64,000 nucleotides of DNA, taken from NCBI GenBank assembly GCA_036245525.1, contig BTPG01000002.1:165921042-165985041 (forward strand). The letters run 5' to 3'. Each line of letters opens with the position of its first letter. Position 1 is the stretch's first letter. Under the pieces are notes generated by a model. That model was not told the DNA's origin, searched no databases, and saw only the letters and a program-made list of their open reading frames with translations. Source of the DNA: Semisulcospira habei (Eukaryota > Mollusca > Gastropoda > Semisulcospiridae). Positions 31,846 through 44,100 of the stretch are shown in pieces. Position numbers and translations under genes: made by a program.

Positions 31846-32222
31846 CCCACCTGGGTCTGCCCTGGGGGACTTGGGTGGGGTTAACTACTTTTTAGTTCCC
31901 TGGGTCACCCTGGTCAGCCCCACAGGGTGGGTTTTTCCCTATATTCTGGGGCATGTGTTTCTGTCTACCCTTGGTCCATTCACCTGTATTTGTCTTTTTA
32001 AAACTCTCCCAACTGTCTGCACTGCCTGTAGCTCTTGATATTGGATGTGTGTTGCTAAATGGTTTTAGCTTTATTTAGGCCCTATGGCATAGGTTTATTT
32101 AACGTATTGGACCGGCTGGCGACATTCAATATTCTGTTTCTTTTTTTTTTTCACAAGCAGTGCAGGCACATCCTGAGAAAGCCTTGTTGCTTTCGGGACG
32201 ATAAGCAATGTACAATCAGTCA
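31846..32222 (+). mobile_element. SINE-like retroposon S2, copy 1
   Basis: 377 bp with a perfect 15-bp duplication TTAAAATAAATTATC (31831-31845 and 32223-32237). It closely matches 57033-57425 over its full length and starts and ends at the same points to within a few bases. No tRNA boxes. The 3' part reads CTGAGAAAGCCTTGTTGC, then GGGACGATAAGCAATGTAC. Confidence 0.8.
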
Positions 32223-32918
32223 TTAAAATAAATTATCTCATTTCGCTCAACTCTCTCTTCTTTAAATGTGTTGTGACAGTGTGTGTGTGTGTCCTTTCCA
32301 TGATACTGATTCTTTAACTGGTGAGCTATCGCGCAAAAGCCCGTCTCCCTCGCTCTCTCTCACACACAGAAAAACATATATCTATTTATTTATTTGTATG
32401 ATCGTTTGATAATGTATTGTAACAGAGAATATAGCGCAGAGGTGCCTACCTTACACGCTAGCTCGTAATTTTACGCATTTTCGGCTCAAATTACGCGAGT
32501 ACGACCAGTTCCTCTAAAATACGCAATTTACGGGTGGGGGGGGGGGGGGGGGGGGGGGGCTAATTGTGGACTGAAGACATGATCGGCTGCTTTATAGGCT
32601 CCCAGCCTCTGGAACCAGAGACTATGTCACTGAGCTTTGCGCGTGTAGTCCGCTACACACAGACTACCCAAGGCAGCAAAAATACTCGCACACAGCGCGC
32701 CAAGCGTTCACTGAAACACTGAACTCTGACTCACGGGTAGTAACTAGCGATAGCAGGGGGGGGCTCCTCTGCTACAAATGCATGCAACGCCGGTGTGCAG
32801 AAAGGACTTTGGTGTTCCTTACAGTGGTGTGTACAAAAGTATGATATTCAAAGACATTTGGAGTCCGCTGGGGCCAAGGCATTAGTACATCCCAAAGCTG
32901 ACATAAAGCACTTTTTCG

Positions 32919-33125
32919 TTAACCCTTTCGGCCCGGCAAACCGCGGTACTGGTTGGCGGTCTCGTATACCGTGCAGCCCGGAAAACCGCTAGAGCGGTGT
33001 CAGGTGTTTTATATCGCGCACCCGGTGATACGCGAGCCTCGACGTGCATGTGGTGACTTCGCACTGACATATCATGTTTACACTACCATGAGGGTCCTGA
33101 GAGTGCGTGCGTACGTTTGTACGTT
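32919..33125. mobile_element. Possible piggyBac-like MITE end
   Basis: TTAA-CCCTTTCGGCCCGGC starts here, with internal inverted GGTACTGG/CCGT blocks. The matching right end was not found. Confidence 0.3.
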
Positions 33126-33141
33126 GTATGCGGTCAGCTTT

Positions 33142-33497
33142 TAGAAGAATTTTGAAAATCCACTGGCCAGAGAAGATCAGCAATGTCAGACTCTGGGAGA
33201 GAACAGAGCAGATAACATCAGAGAATGAAATTGGGCGAAGAAGATGGGGATGGATCGGTCACAGCCTGAGAAAGCCAGCTTCCAGTATCACTAGGCAGGC
33301 ATTGTCATGGAACCCCCAGGGAAAGAGAAAAAGAGGTAGGCCGAGAAACTCCTGGCGTCGAGACCTCCAAGCAGACATCAAGAGACTGGGAACCACCTGG
33401 AGTAGAATCGAAGGAGAAGCACAGGACAGGAGTTGCTGGAGGTCTCTCGTTGACGGCCTATACCCGGGTAGGGGTGACAGGCGTAAGTAAGTAAGTA
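33142..33497 (+). mobile_element. RTE-B, 5'-truncated copy
   Basis: The last 114 codons of RTE-B (RRILKIHWPEKI to GRGDRRK-stop) plus the GTAAGTAAGTA tail. Flanked by a 15-bp duplication TATGCGGTCAGCTTT (33127-33141 and 33496-33510; the TA overlaps the tail). A textbook target-primed insertion. The only missense change easily seen against the long copy is Ala to Ser in QITSENE. Confidence 0.92.
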
Positions 33498-34084
33498 TGC
33501 GGTCAGCTTTGTGGCGCCAGCATGCGTATTACGGTCGAAATGGCGAGTGAATGTGTAGATATTCGAAGTGATAAAATTTTGTGTTTGGAGACATGGTTTC
33601 AAAAGCAGATAGCTTTGATGTATTGGGACACGTGTGCCCACCTACTGCATGGCAGCATAACCACGTGTTGGCAGTGTCTGTCAGCTGGAGCGATCAACAG
33701 TTGAGGCACTGACAACGGCAATGACGTACAGCTTGATTCTGAAGCTAATTGATATTCCGTTCCTCTGATGCTACACATGTAGGTGACTCTGTGGACACCG
33801 ACACACATTGGTTACACGTGTAGTACGTGCATTGTCTTTACAACACTGGTACTTCCACCCGATCGTGTATGAGACACAACATCGTTCAATGCCGCTTATT
33901 ACATGTTGTCTAGACTGTGGACATACCGTACAGTGGCAGGTGTAAACATTGCGGCTGGTGACAAAGTAGGAGCCTTACAGTGTATCGGCATACTGGAAAT
34001 GCATGGACACTAACGTGTCGCAGTAACAGATGCCCTTTTTAGTTACTGATGCATGTTAAGTAACAGCGATCTGTCATGCATGAA

Positions 34085-34580
34085 AGACATTTTTGGCTCA
34101 CGTGCGAAGAAAAAGTGAGTCTGTTCCGAGCCAGCGGTCGTCCGTCCGCCGTCGTGCGTGGTAAACTTTAACGTTGGCATTTTCTCGGAGACTATTGAAG
34201 CTACAGTCTTCGAGTCAAACTTGGCCCAAGGATACTTTGTGGCAAGACCTTTCTAAGCATGCCAATTTTAGTGACAGTTTCTCACAAAGGTCAAGGTCAC
34301 AGAGGATCAGGAAATATATCAAAAATAGCCATTTTGGGACATAATTTCTTTTTTCTCAAATCAAACTATTCACAACTTCAAACCCAAACTTGGTACAAAG
34401 ATACCTGATAAAAAGACCTTTATATGCACACTAATTTCGTTGATCCCTCAGAAAAGTCAAGGGTCACAAGAGCTCAAGAAAAATGTCCAAAATGACCATA
34501 TTTTTACCAAAAAAAAGAGGGTTTTTTTTTCGCAAATACTATTCACAACTTCAAACTCAAACTTGCTACAGCGATACCTG
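34085..34580 (+). repeat. Repeat family R3
   Basis: Semi-tandem units share AAACTTGGTACAAAGATACC, GAAAAGTCAAGGGTCACAAG and similar blocks; related sequence is at 46660-46930 and 48090-48540. Non-coding. Confidence 0.5.
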
Positions 34581-35582
34581 ACATTGTGTGAATAAAATAG
34601 CTAATAGTGTGGATAAATGTCTTTATTTTTAATTTGTTTGCTGTGGTGTATTTTTTTTGTTGCGTGTTGCGCTGAAATGATTACACAAAACACACATTTT
34701 TAAGCAGCCCATTACACAAAATGGTCTAAGAGGGGTAGGCACCTCTGTAGCGTTTTCTGCTGAACGCGGCAGATTGACAACCAAAGTGTGATTTGTCTAA
34801 ACTCTGTGTGTGTGTGTGTAAACTGATGTACTTAAAAGTTTGTTTCAACCTGTTTAACCACTCAGAAAGACGTGTTTCTCCAATTTTTGCCTAATAACTG
34901 TGTACCAGAAGATGGATCGACCACGATTAAATAAAACTGACAAACTTATTTCTGTTCAAATTTCTGGACTTGCTTTTTGAGTTTGCCTCAGTGCTCATGC
35001 CATTCGAGTGCCGTCGTGCTTTAGCCATGGAAATAGACTCAGCACAGCCATGAACTCTGAAAACGGTGTCGTAGCGGCGGTGCCACACACGGCCCAGGGG
35101 TAGGATTTCTGGTACTGTCGCTTGTCGATGGAGATGGCGGTGTCGAAGTGTAACTTTCTTCTTAGCGATTATCAAGATCAGACGGTGCCGGATTGAAGAA
35201 TCCGAAGCATTCCAGCTCTTCTTTTGCTTTTTCTCCGCCATGTACAACTTCGTTCAAGATCGAAAGCGAAACGCACGATGCCGTATCCCATAATAGTATG
35301 TATGGTGACGTCACAGCAAGTAACGCGTTCAACATGTAGCACGCACTTTGTTATAACATGCTGACACCACACATTAACAGTTTGCCCGCCCTGTTACACT
35401 CGCACGGACCCCGGCGTCGGCTCGATTTCGAACGCAGCCGCGACTGAGCGAGCGGCTAAACGAACCAATTCATAACTAAAAATAGAACGACTGTCTCCGA
35501 CCTCTGTTATGGTACGCGCAGTTCGAGTGACGTGTTTGGCTACTGCCGCAAAGTGATTTTTAGAGGCGGCTCGCGGTGGCAG

Positions 35583-35741
35583 GTCACGCGCCGGCATATC
35601 TGATGTTCGGCTGGCGGTTAGCCGTTGAATTGGAAAACGCACGAGCGCACTCGCATTTGGCGAGTGGGTATTTTTTTTTTACTCGCCAAATTTTTTTTTC
35701 ACTCGCCATGGCGAGTAAATTACTCACCATTTTCAGGGCTG
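35583..35741 (-). promoter_or_regulatory. Subterminal motif cluster of hAT-B
   Basis: About six copies of ACTCGCC or its inverse sit within the last 120 bases. A homologous terminus is at 47318-47450. Such clusters are typical transposase-binding arrays; binding here is inferred. Confidence 0.5.
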
Positions 35742-36145
35742 TATCTTCATTTGAGAGAGGAGAACAAGACACATCTCTGTTGTGTGTTTTACTTTAGTAA
35801 CTAACTGGCTTATTTTTGTTTTATTCTAACAGTTCAGAACTGTTTGAATTTAACAAAAAAGAAAAAAAAAAGTTTCGCTTTTTGTATTTGCTTGTCACAG
35901 ATTACACTCACAGTACTTTTTTTGTTGTGAGTTTAAAGTGAGCAGAATGTCTTATCAATAATCAATCTTGAATAATACAATTGGTACTAGAAATAAACAA
36001 AAATTCAATCAGAATTGTAACTTTTGAGTCAATTGAACCCACATGTTGACAGGTTGGTTGGTTGTTGATGACAAGATGGTTGGTTGTTGATGTTGTGGAA
36101 TTGGTTTAGTCATTTGTCAATAATTTGTAATGTTCTTTCATTTAA

Positions 36146-36695
36146 CTTACTTACGCCTGTCACCCCTACCTGGGTATAGGCCGTCGACGAGAGACCTCCA
36201 GCAACTCCTGTCCTGTGCTTCTCCTTCGATTCTACTCCAGGTGGTTCCCAGTCTCTTGATGTCTGCTTGGAGGTCTCGACGCCAGGAGTTTCTCGGCCTA
36301 CCTCTTTTCCTCTTTCCCTGGGGGTTCCATGTGCCCATGGTTGTATCCCTGGATAGAGAGAGGCGGCTCGGTCCTGTGGCTTCCGAAGACTTCCGGCTTT
36401 CACCACAGGACGTCATAAGTCTTCTAGTAGAAGAACCTTCCTCCTCCAGGAAAGGAATTACTGTTAGTCTTTTCGTCGGCGTTTTTGTAGCTATTTCCTT
36501 TTTTGCAGGGTGGGGAAGCTACCCCCACGCCCAACCCCCTTACTAGGAGGACCAGGGGTTTTCTGTCGGGGTCACCTTCCCTTAGACCATGTTGGTTCAC
36601 GGCACCTTATTTCATTCGGTGCACCCCTCTCACGAGGGACCCCCTATCCACCACCCAGGGGACGCGCCTCAACGCCGTATGGTCCCAGCGCGAGG
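36146..36695 (-). mobile_element. RTE-B internally deleted derivative
   Basis: On the minus strand it has the full RTE-B 5' UTR and start (MGTWN), then jumps to the 3' coding end (PQGKRKRGRPRNSW to GRGDRRK-stop) and the GTAAGTAAG tail. Flanked by a 12-bp duplication TCTTTCATTTAA (36134-36145 and 36696-36707), so it moved as a deleted RNA. The junction (36324-36331) lies on CATGGAAC, present at both deletion borders in the long copy. The frame stays open across the junction (about 89 codons). Confidence 0.9.
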
Positions 36696-36857
36696 TCTTT
36701 CATTTAAGTACACGCACAAATGCAGCATTTTTTACTTTACCATCAAAGTCAGATGGTTTCGTTCTTGTCACTACTGATAAGTCTCCAAAACTACTGAATA
36801 TTGTGGTTTTCTGATGGGAAAACTACTGAAGGTCATTTTTAGGGGTAGGCAGGTCTG

Positions 36858-37299
36858 GATATATGTTTCACTTTGCCTTCTAGACTTGAGAAAAATGGTG
36901 ACAAAAAAAGAATTGCACGCAACAGTTTCAGCCTTTCTATACTTTGTGTGATGTGAGGTTGACTGTACCTACATGATATTCTACTGTACATGTGCATGCT
37001 CTCCTGACAGCGTGTCGATGATGTGTGTATGTGTGTGAGAGAGAGAGAAAGGCATAGAGACATACATGTATATATATGTTAGAGCAAGAAATACATCATA
37101 TCTAGAGCATAATTGCTTCGATGTCTGGGTTGTGACAAAGTTGCTGCTCGCACGTCAACGTCGCTGATGTATTTGCAGACGGAGAGCGAGGTTTTTATTT
37201 TTTTTTTAAATTCCTGCAGAGAATTAATTTTTACTGAAAAATAAAAATATACAACTCTGGCTAACGATCTCATCCAATATCTTTCTCTAATCTAGCTAT
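36858..37299. other. Non-coding, nothing recognised
   Basis: AT-rich sequence with a short (GA)n/(TG)n run near 37020-37055. Confidence 0.4.
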
Positions 37300-37610
37300 A
37301 CAGTTAGTCCTCAATGAACAAAATGTATCCTAAAAATTAGGGATGCGGGGCGCCGGCTGTCAAAGTGATGGGTGACACTTGCCCCCTCTCTCGAGCAAAT
37401 GTAAACGATACTGCAAGCGTGGGCCCAGAACACGTACACGGTCCAACATGATGCAAAACGCTTTCCGCCTGTAAGAGGCATAAATCCTCATCAGTCCCCA
37501 GGCTGCAGTAACTCCATGTCTCTTGTTGGTCTCATTGACGCTGATTTTGATCCTCGGTATGAGGGTGCTGCTGCAGACTGGGTCTAGATGACTGTAGTCA
37601 GTTTTTTTTT
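37300..37610 (-). repeat. MITE-like repeat, family M1
   Basis: Inverse of 23461-23735: AGTCCTCAATGAACAAAATG at the left edge and GAGGGTGCTGCTGCAGAC towards the right. Confidence 0.55.
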
Positions 37611-39315
37611 CCCCCCTTGCCTCTCTCTCTCTCCCCAACGCAGTTCTATTCATACATATACAGATGTGTATGGAAGCAAAGGAAATAGCTTTTCTGTTTT
37701 CAGTGCTGCCGGCTCGTAATGTTTGCTGAGATATGTGTATTTTTACATTATGTCCAAAATGTTGTGATGTGCTATGTTGTATACGATGTACCAGTGGTCT
37801 CTCGCACTCACCGCCCCCCCCCCCCCTTTCCCCCAAAATAAAAAATAAAAAAATAATAATAATAATTAAAAAATAATAATAATAAAATTAAAATAAAATA
37901 CAAAATAATAATAATAAAAATAAATAAAATAAAACACAACAATGTCAACAACAACTGACCAAACAAGCAAACAAACTACTATTCAAAAGACCCAAACTGG
38001 CATTGGCTCACACGAATGTAACGTACGTATACAGGCATAAACCCGTGCAGGTCTAACACAGAACAGCAACAAGAACCAGTTTTCTGGCAGTACTGATTCA
38101 AGCTTTAGTGTCCAGGACATAAAAATGAAAGATAAATGGGAATGGCTGTTTTGTCCCACACCAACCACAACACACTTTTGTCAAATTGTCATAGACACCC
38201 CATCCCTCCGCCCGGCTGGCCTAGAAAACAACAAACAAAGCAAGACTGAAACAACTTGTGGTTGTCAGTATACAAGTAATTACATGGTGTGGACTTCGAC
38301 TACAAAAGATCGAGTTACTGATTGTGTAAGCGTGAAATAAGAACGAATTGCAGTTACTGATTGTGTAAGCGTGAAATAAGAACGAATTGTTTCAGGTGCA
38401 AAAAACGTAAAAACACTCCTTACATCTTTGACCTGTGGGGCTCAAACCCCATTTTTTCGCAAAATTTGCATGTCCGCGGTTCCAGTTACTATTAAAACCA
38501 AGTCTCCAGACAAAATCTGCATAAGAGCAGGGGGATAACCGATCTCCTGCTTCCGAAGGAGAAAAAGTTAGTATTTCATATTTTGAAACCTTTTCATACC
38601 GGACTTTGGCTCATGCTCATGTGCCGGGCTTGTCTAAAACTCGGTAACATACGGGAGGATATCCTTGAAGGCGTTCGACAGCGGTCAACTTGCATGGCTC
38701 ATGCTGTTATTTGTCGTTGTCTAAGTGCGCGCAGCAAACTTTGTTCAAAGATGCATTATTGTTGAGGTGGCGATTGATTTTTAAACGTGTTCTGTAATCT
38801 ACCAGCTTCCTGTAGACTACAGCCCGTTTTGAATTAAGTCCCGATTGTGAGACCTGAGCGCCAGATTGCTAAAATGAAGCTGCCGGAGCATTTTCCACCT
38901 CGTAGTGGCGAGCTTCTATTGAAAATGTTGTTGCATGAACGCATGATAGTTCACACATCATATCTCGGTGTGATGCCATGTGAATATCAGGCCTGAGTGT
39001 TGCTTGTTTACGAGGTATGATTTTTTTAAAAATGTAATGAGATTTGTGCCACTGACATAAAACCGAGACCACTGACCCAGTCTGTTGATATATTTACATA
39101 TAGAGTTTTACTGCTATCTTCCACAAATTCGGCCAGTCTAGTCTCAACTAAAAGGCAGTATAACATTCCGCCGATGTAGGTACCGCCGTTAGATGGTCTT
39201 TATAGTAGCACCCCAATAACTAATTCTGATGTAGATAAGGGTCGGAGTTGTGAATTTACAGTGTTCGCCGGGTCCTGGATGCATGGAAACCCAAGTCCTA
39301 TGGGGGCCACTTGTC
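37611..39315. other. Non-coding with low-complexity tracts
   Basis: C-run at 37815-37828 followed by an (AAT/AATAA)n tract to about 37940; a 44-bp tandem duplication at about 38296-38390. No gene supported. Confidence 0.4.
38296..38390 (+). repeat. Tandem duplication, ~44 bp x 2
   Basis: AGTTACTGATTGTGTAAGCG followed by TGAAATAAGAACGAATTG occurs twice without mismatch. Confidence 0.85.
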
Positions 39316-39429
39316 CTAAACATTTTCAATAGTTGCTCTGAGAGGTCCACTTTCTGTTTCTTCTGAGCCTCTGTCAATAAATGGAGTATCCTTTGTAAAG
39401 AATGTTCGGAGGCCAGGGTCATCACACAC

Positions 39430-39740
39430 TATCCTTTGGAACTACTCAGAAATAAAGACGGGAAGTTACAAGTATTGTTCGGCAAAAAAATGTCGATCTT
39501 TTCCTTTGTGTAAACAAAGAGGCAAGGCTTGCAGGTCCCGCTTAACACTAGACAAAAATGACCTGTAATCCGAATTTACAAATTCTATCCTTTGGAACTA
39601 CTCAGAAATAAAGACGGGAAGTTACAAGTATTGTTCAAAATAATGTCGATCTTTCCTTTGTGTAAACAAAGAGCAAGGCTTGCAGGTCCCGCTTAACACT
39701 TGACAAAATTGACCTGTAATCCGAATTTACAAGTTTTCTC
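39430..39740 (-). repeat. Tandem repeat, two ~165-bp units
   Basis: ATCCTTTGGAACTACTCAGA, AATAAAGACGGGAAGTTACA and GCTTGCAGGTCCCGCTTAAC each occur twice. Counterpart of 16430-16735. Confidence 0.8.
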
Positions 39741-40589
39741 TTTCATTTTTGAACTGCTCAACCCATTTGTAGAAAATGCTAGATGATACAAAAGTAGCCT
39801 ATCAAACAACTTTCAAAATGGTTTTGATTTTGACAGGAATATCAGAGGGAAAGGAACACAATGAAAAGATGGTAACTATCGTCACTTATGGGCAAAAAAA
39901 TAAACCTGAAACTGATCCAGATGGTGATGCGTTTATCACAGTCCTCCCAAAGAGCGGCAAAACTATATAGATCATTCGAACAGTACTCAAAGGCAGGCGA
40001 ATTCTGGATAAAGTTCGATCCATTGTAATGAAAGATCAATGAGCCGGCGCAAAAACAGTTTGCACGATATCAACGAGCAGCATGTGTGCCCACTGCATAG
40101 TATAATTGAAATTCTTTTTCACCACATTGATTTTGTTGACTTACTAAATCACGGACTGAGTATCTGAAAGCGTGCTATGCATATCGTAGTCTTGTTCCAA
40201 TTTATGACGCACTAAAGCGTTTCATAGTCAGGCTGCAAATTGCATGTAAGGTAAAAAAAAAATTCTTAACGCTTTATTTTGGACATGACTGAAACGTCAG
40301 TTTACTTTAGTTCTTATTTCCTTTCTCTGTGTGACTTCATAAAGCGCATGAGAACAAAACACGATGAATATTTCTATCTATTTATCTATCCCGTAGTCTT
40401 GCCGACCGTTGGGGCACCACTGGTGACTTGGCAACCAGCTCTTTAACTTTTTGATATTGTTTCCCAAAGAGGAAGTCCGACGGTTATTTATTGCTGTCTT
40501 GTTTTAAAATGTAAGTCATCGATCTTCAGTTACGTGCACCTTTACTTACTTTTACAGATATTTTCACAATTTGTAATGACACTGTAGGT

Positions 40590-41105
40590 CTATCTATCTA
40601 TCTATCTATATCCCGTAGTCATGCTGACTGTTGGGGCACCACTGATGACTTGGAAACCAGCTCCCTCCATTCCTCCCTGTTCTCTGCCATTCTTAGCGTA
40701 TCGCCCAGCCTCAGTCCTGTCCACTCTGAGATATTGTCCTCCCATCTTTTTCTGTCTTCCTCTCCTTTGTCCCCCTTGCACAGTGCCTTGCAGGATTGTT
40801 TTGGCAAGCCCTGCTGAACGCGTGACATGCCCATACCACTTCAGTTTGCGTTTTTTCATAATGGCTAATAGGTCTTCATAGGGCCGCCCGATGGCTTGCC
40901 TGATTCTGCTTCCCACTTCCTCGCTCGTGATGTCCTTGTTCCGGGCGACGACCGATCCGGTATGGATTGAGGTAAGGTTGTCATTGCATGTGGGCAAAAG
41001 AACCTGGCGGAGCCCATCCCTCTCCAGGCTGTTAACCACAGCCGAAACTCCACATAACTTGTGGCTCGCCTTGGCCCTGGACACGTAGCCGATGACGTAG
41101 ACATA
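40590..41105 (-). mobile_element. RTE-C, 5'-truncated copy
   Basis: Minus-strand C-terminal RTE sequence: KKRKLKWYGHVTRSAGLAKT, ILQGTVQGG, RWEDNISEWTGL and ELVSKSSVVPQQS, followed by a (GATA)n tail (40590-40612 on the plus strand). One frameshift lies in the segment. Flanked by GACACTGTAGGT (40578-40589) and GACACTATAGGT (41106-41117). BovB-like RTE by its C-terminal blocks. Confidence 0.85.
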
Positions 41106-41168
41106 GACACTATAGGTACTCGTCGACAAATGAAATCACACATTTATTCTCTAGGCACGTTGGTATAC

Positions 41169-44100
41169 CTCGCGCTGGGACCATACGGCGTTGAGGCGCG
41201 TCCCCTGGGTGGTGGATAGGGGGTCCCTCGTGAGAGGGGTGCACCGAATGAAATAAGGTGCCGTGAACCAACATGGTCTAAGGGAAGGTGACCCCGACAG
41301 AAAACCCCTGGTCCTCCTAGTAAGGGGGTTGGGCGTGGGGGTAGCTTCCCCACCCTGCAAAAAAGGAAATAGCTACAAAAACGCCGACGAAATGACTAAC
41401 AGTAATTCCTTTCCTGGAGGAGGAAGGTTCTTCTACTAGAAGACTTATGACGTCCTGTGGTGAAAGCCGGAAGTCTTCGGAAGCCACAGGACCGAGCCGC
41501 CTCTCTCTATCCAGGGATACAACCATGGGCACATGGAACGTCAAGACCATGTACCAGAGCGGCAAGGCCGCCCAGATAGCAGCGGAAATGCAAAAGTACA
41601 ACCTTTCCCTGCTAGGCATCAGTGAAGCCAGATGGACGCAGTCTGGCCAGAAAAGGCTGTTAAGTGGGGAGATGGTTCTGTATTCAGGTCATGAAGAGGA
41701 GAATGCCCCCCATACAGAAGGAGTAGCACTCATGCTGTCACCAGTGGCACAGAGAGCGCTGATGGGCTGGGAACCTCTTGGGCCAAGAATTATAACAGCA
41801 GCCTTTAGAACCAAGAAAAAGCTCAAGCTGAACGTCATCCAGTGTTATGCGCCCACCAATGACAGTGACGAGGAAGAGAAACAAGAGTTCTACGACCGAC
41901 TCCAGAGTGCCTTGGACAAATGTGCGGAGCGAGACATCACCATCGTCATGGGCGATTTTAATGCCAAAATAGGGGAGGACAACACCGGATACGAAGAGGT
42001 GATGGGGAGACAGGGACTAGGCTCGGAGATGAGTGAGAACGGGGAGAGGTTTGTAGACTTTTGTGCTCTAAACCGACTTGTCATTGGAGGCAGCATCTTC
42101 CCATACAGAAGAATACACAAAGCAACTTGGGTCTCACCTGACCATACAACAGAGAACCAAATAGACCATATCTGCATTAGCAAGAAATTTAGAAGATCCC
42201 TTCAAGATGTTCAATCAAGTGAGGAGGGGAGCAGATGTCGCCTCAGACCACCATCTGCTTACCTTAAGAATGAAGCTCAAGCTAAAGAAAAGACGCACAA
42301 ACAAGAAGACAGCGCTATAATGTAGGCCTCCTGAGAGAAACTGGAGTTAGAGAAGAGTTCAAACTGGTGCTGTCCAACCGGTTTCAAGCGCTACAGGAGC
42401 TAGTAAATGAAGAGGAGGCGGTCACCACAGAGCAGCAGTGGAGAGGCGCTGAACTCAACCTGCAAAGACACTGTAGGGTTCAGGAAACACCACCACAAGG
42501 ACTGGCTGTCGGCACAGACCTTGAAGAAGATAGAAGCGAGGAAGCAGAAGAAAGCAGCGGTCAACAACAGTCGCACGAGAGCAGCCAAAGTAAGGGCACA
42601 GGGGGAATACTCGGAAGCCAACCGCGAGGTGAAGAGGAGTATCAGGGCAGACAAGAGGGCCTACACAGACAGCCTGGCAGCAGAGGCAGAAAAGGCAGCA
42701 GGCAGCGGCAACATGAAACAGCTCTACGACATTACCAGAAGATTGTCGGGTAAGTATGGCCATACAGAAAGACCAGTAAAAGACAAAGAAGGCAAGCCTA
42801 TTGCAGACAGAGCAGACCAACTCGACAGATGGGCCGAGTATTTTGAAGAGTTACTGAACAGACCTAGCCCACCCGACCCCCCCGACATCCAGCCGGCAGA
42901 GACCGACCTACCCATCAGCTGTGACAGACCCAGCCGGGAAGAGATCAGAAAAGCAGTGGCATTTTTGAAGAATGGCAAAGCAGCAGGGCCAGATGGCATC
43001 CCAGCGGAGTCTCTGAAAGCAGACCTAGAGACAACAGTGGAGATGCTGTACCCACTGTTTGGAAAGATCTGGGAAGAGGAGGTGATGCCAGCTGACTGGA
43101 AGGAGGGGTACCTAATCAAGCTTCCCAAGAAAGGCGACCTCAGCAAGTGTTCCAACTACAGAGGAATCACCTTGCTGTCAGTACCAGGAAAGGTCTTCAA
43201 CAGGATCATCCTAGAGAGAATGAAGAGCTCCGTTGACCCCCAGCTGAGAGACCAGCAAGCAGGATTCAGGAAGAACCGATCATGTACAGACCAGATCGCC
43301 ACTCTCCGCATCATCGTGGAACAGTCTCTGGAGTGGAGCTCCCCGCTGTACGTCAACTTTGTGGATTATGAGAAAGCATTTGACAGCGTGGACCGAGAGA
43401 CTCTGTGGAAACTCCTACGACACTACGGTGTACCCACAAAGCTCGTCCGCCTGATCAAGAGCAGCTATGATGGCATGACATGTCGCGTGATCCACGAAGG
43501 GCAGTTCACCAGAGAGCTCCAGGTCAGAACTGGTGTCAGGCAGGGGTGTCTGCTGTCTCCGTTCCTCTTCCTACTGGCCATAGACTGGGTCATGAAGATG
43601 ACCACAGAGCACAGACGAAGTGGAATACAGTGGACACTGTGGACACAGCTTGACGACCTCGATTTTGCAGACGACTTGGCATTACTGTCCCACACTCATC
43701 AACAAATGCAGGACAAGACCACGAGGCTTGCTGACATCTCGTCCCAAGTGGGCCTCACCATTCACAAACAGAAAACAAAGACAATGAGGCTGAACGCAAC
43801 CAGGGAAGAACCAGTCTTGCTTGCTGGCACCCCGTTGGAGGAGGTGGAGTCCTTCACCTATCTCGGGAGCATCATAGACAAAAAAGGCGGCACTGATGCA
43901 GATGTCAGAGCACGAATCGGTAAAGCCAGAGCAGCCTTTCTCCAGCTGAAAAAAGTGTGGAGTTCCAGAGAGCTGTCACAACACACCAAAGTCCGGATTT
44001 TCAACTCCAATGTAAAAGCAGTTCTCCTATATGGAGCAGAGACATGGAGATTGACAAAAACCACAGTCAACAGAGTACAGACCTTCATGAACAGTTGCCT

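Larger units (their letters stand above)
32437..34747. mobile_element. Non-autonomous DNA transposon hAT-C
   Basis: Terminal inverted repeats CAGAGGTGCCTACC, perfect over 14 bases, flanked by the 5-bp duplication TAGCG (32432-32436 and 34748-34752). The ends are related to those of hAT-A. The interior holds a 20-plus G run (about 32538-32560), a piggyBac-like end at 32919, an RTE-B fragment and R3 repeats, but no transposase. Confidence 0.75.
31346..35741. mobile_element. Non-autonomous DNA transposon hAT-B
   Basis: Ends CAGCCCTGAAA and its exact inverse, flanked by TATCT at 31341-31345 and 35742-35746. Subterminal regions carry many ACTCGCC or TTACTAG motifs in both orientations. No transposase of its own is visible. 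Most of its length is later insertions: SINE-like S2 (31846-32222) and hAT-C (32437-34747). Confidence 0.7.
27987..36857 (+). mobile_element. hAT-type DNA transposon (hAT-A), heavily nested
   Basis: Left end CAGAGCTGCCTACCCCTA and inverted right end CAGACCTGCCTACCCCTA agree at 17 of 18 bases; both are followed by GTAG/CAGTAG-rich subterminal sequence. The transposase gene lies just inside the left end. The core was later expanded by SINEs, hAT-B (31346-35741, itself containing hAT-C and LINE fragments) and an RTE-B derivative. Target duplications are imperfect: GATATTAA on the left, GATATATG on the right. Pairing of these two ends is therefore likely but not certain. Confidence 0.55.

Noticed and set aside
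23461..37610. A second pair of arms extending the long inverted duplicate
   Set aside because: The match 23461-23735 against 37300-37610 belongs to the dispersed M1 repeat and does not extend beyond it.
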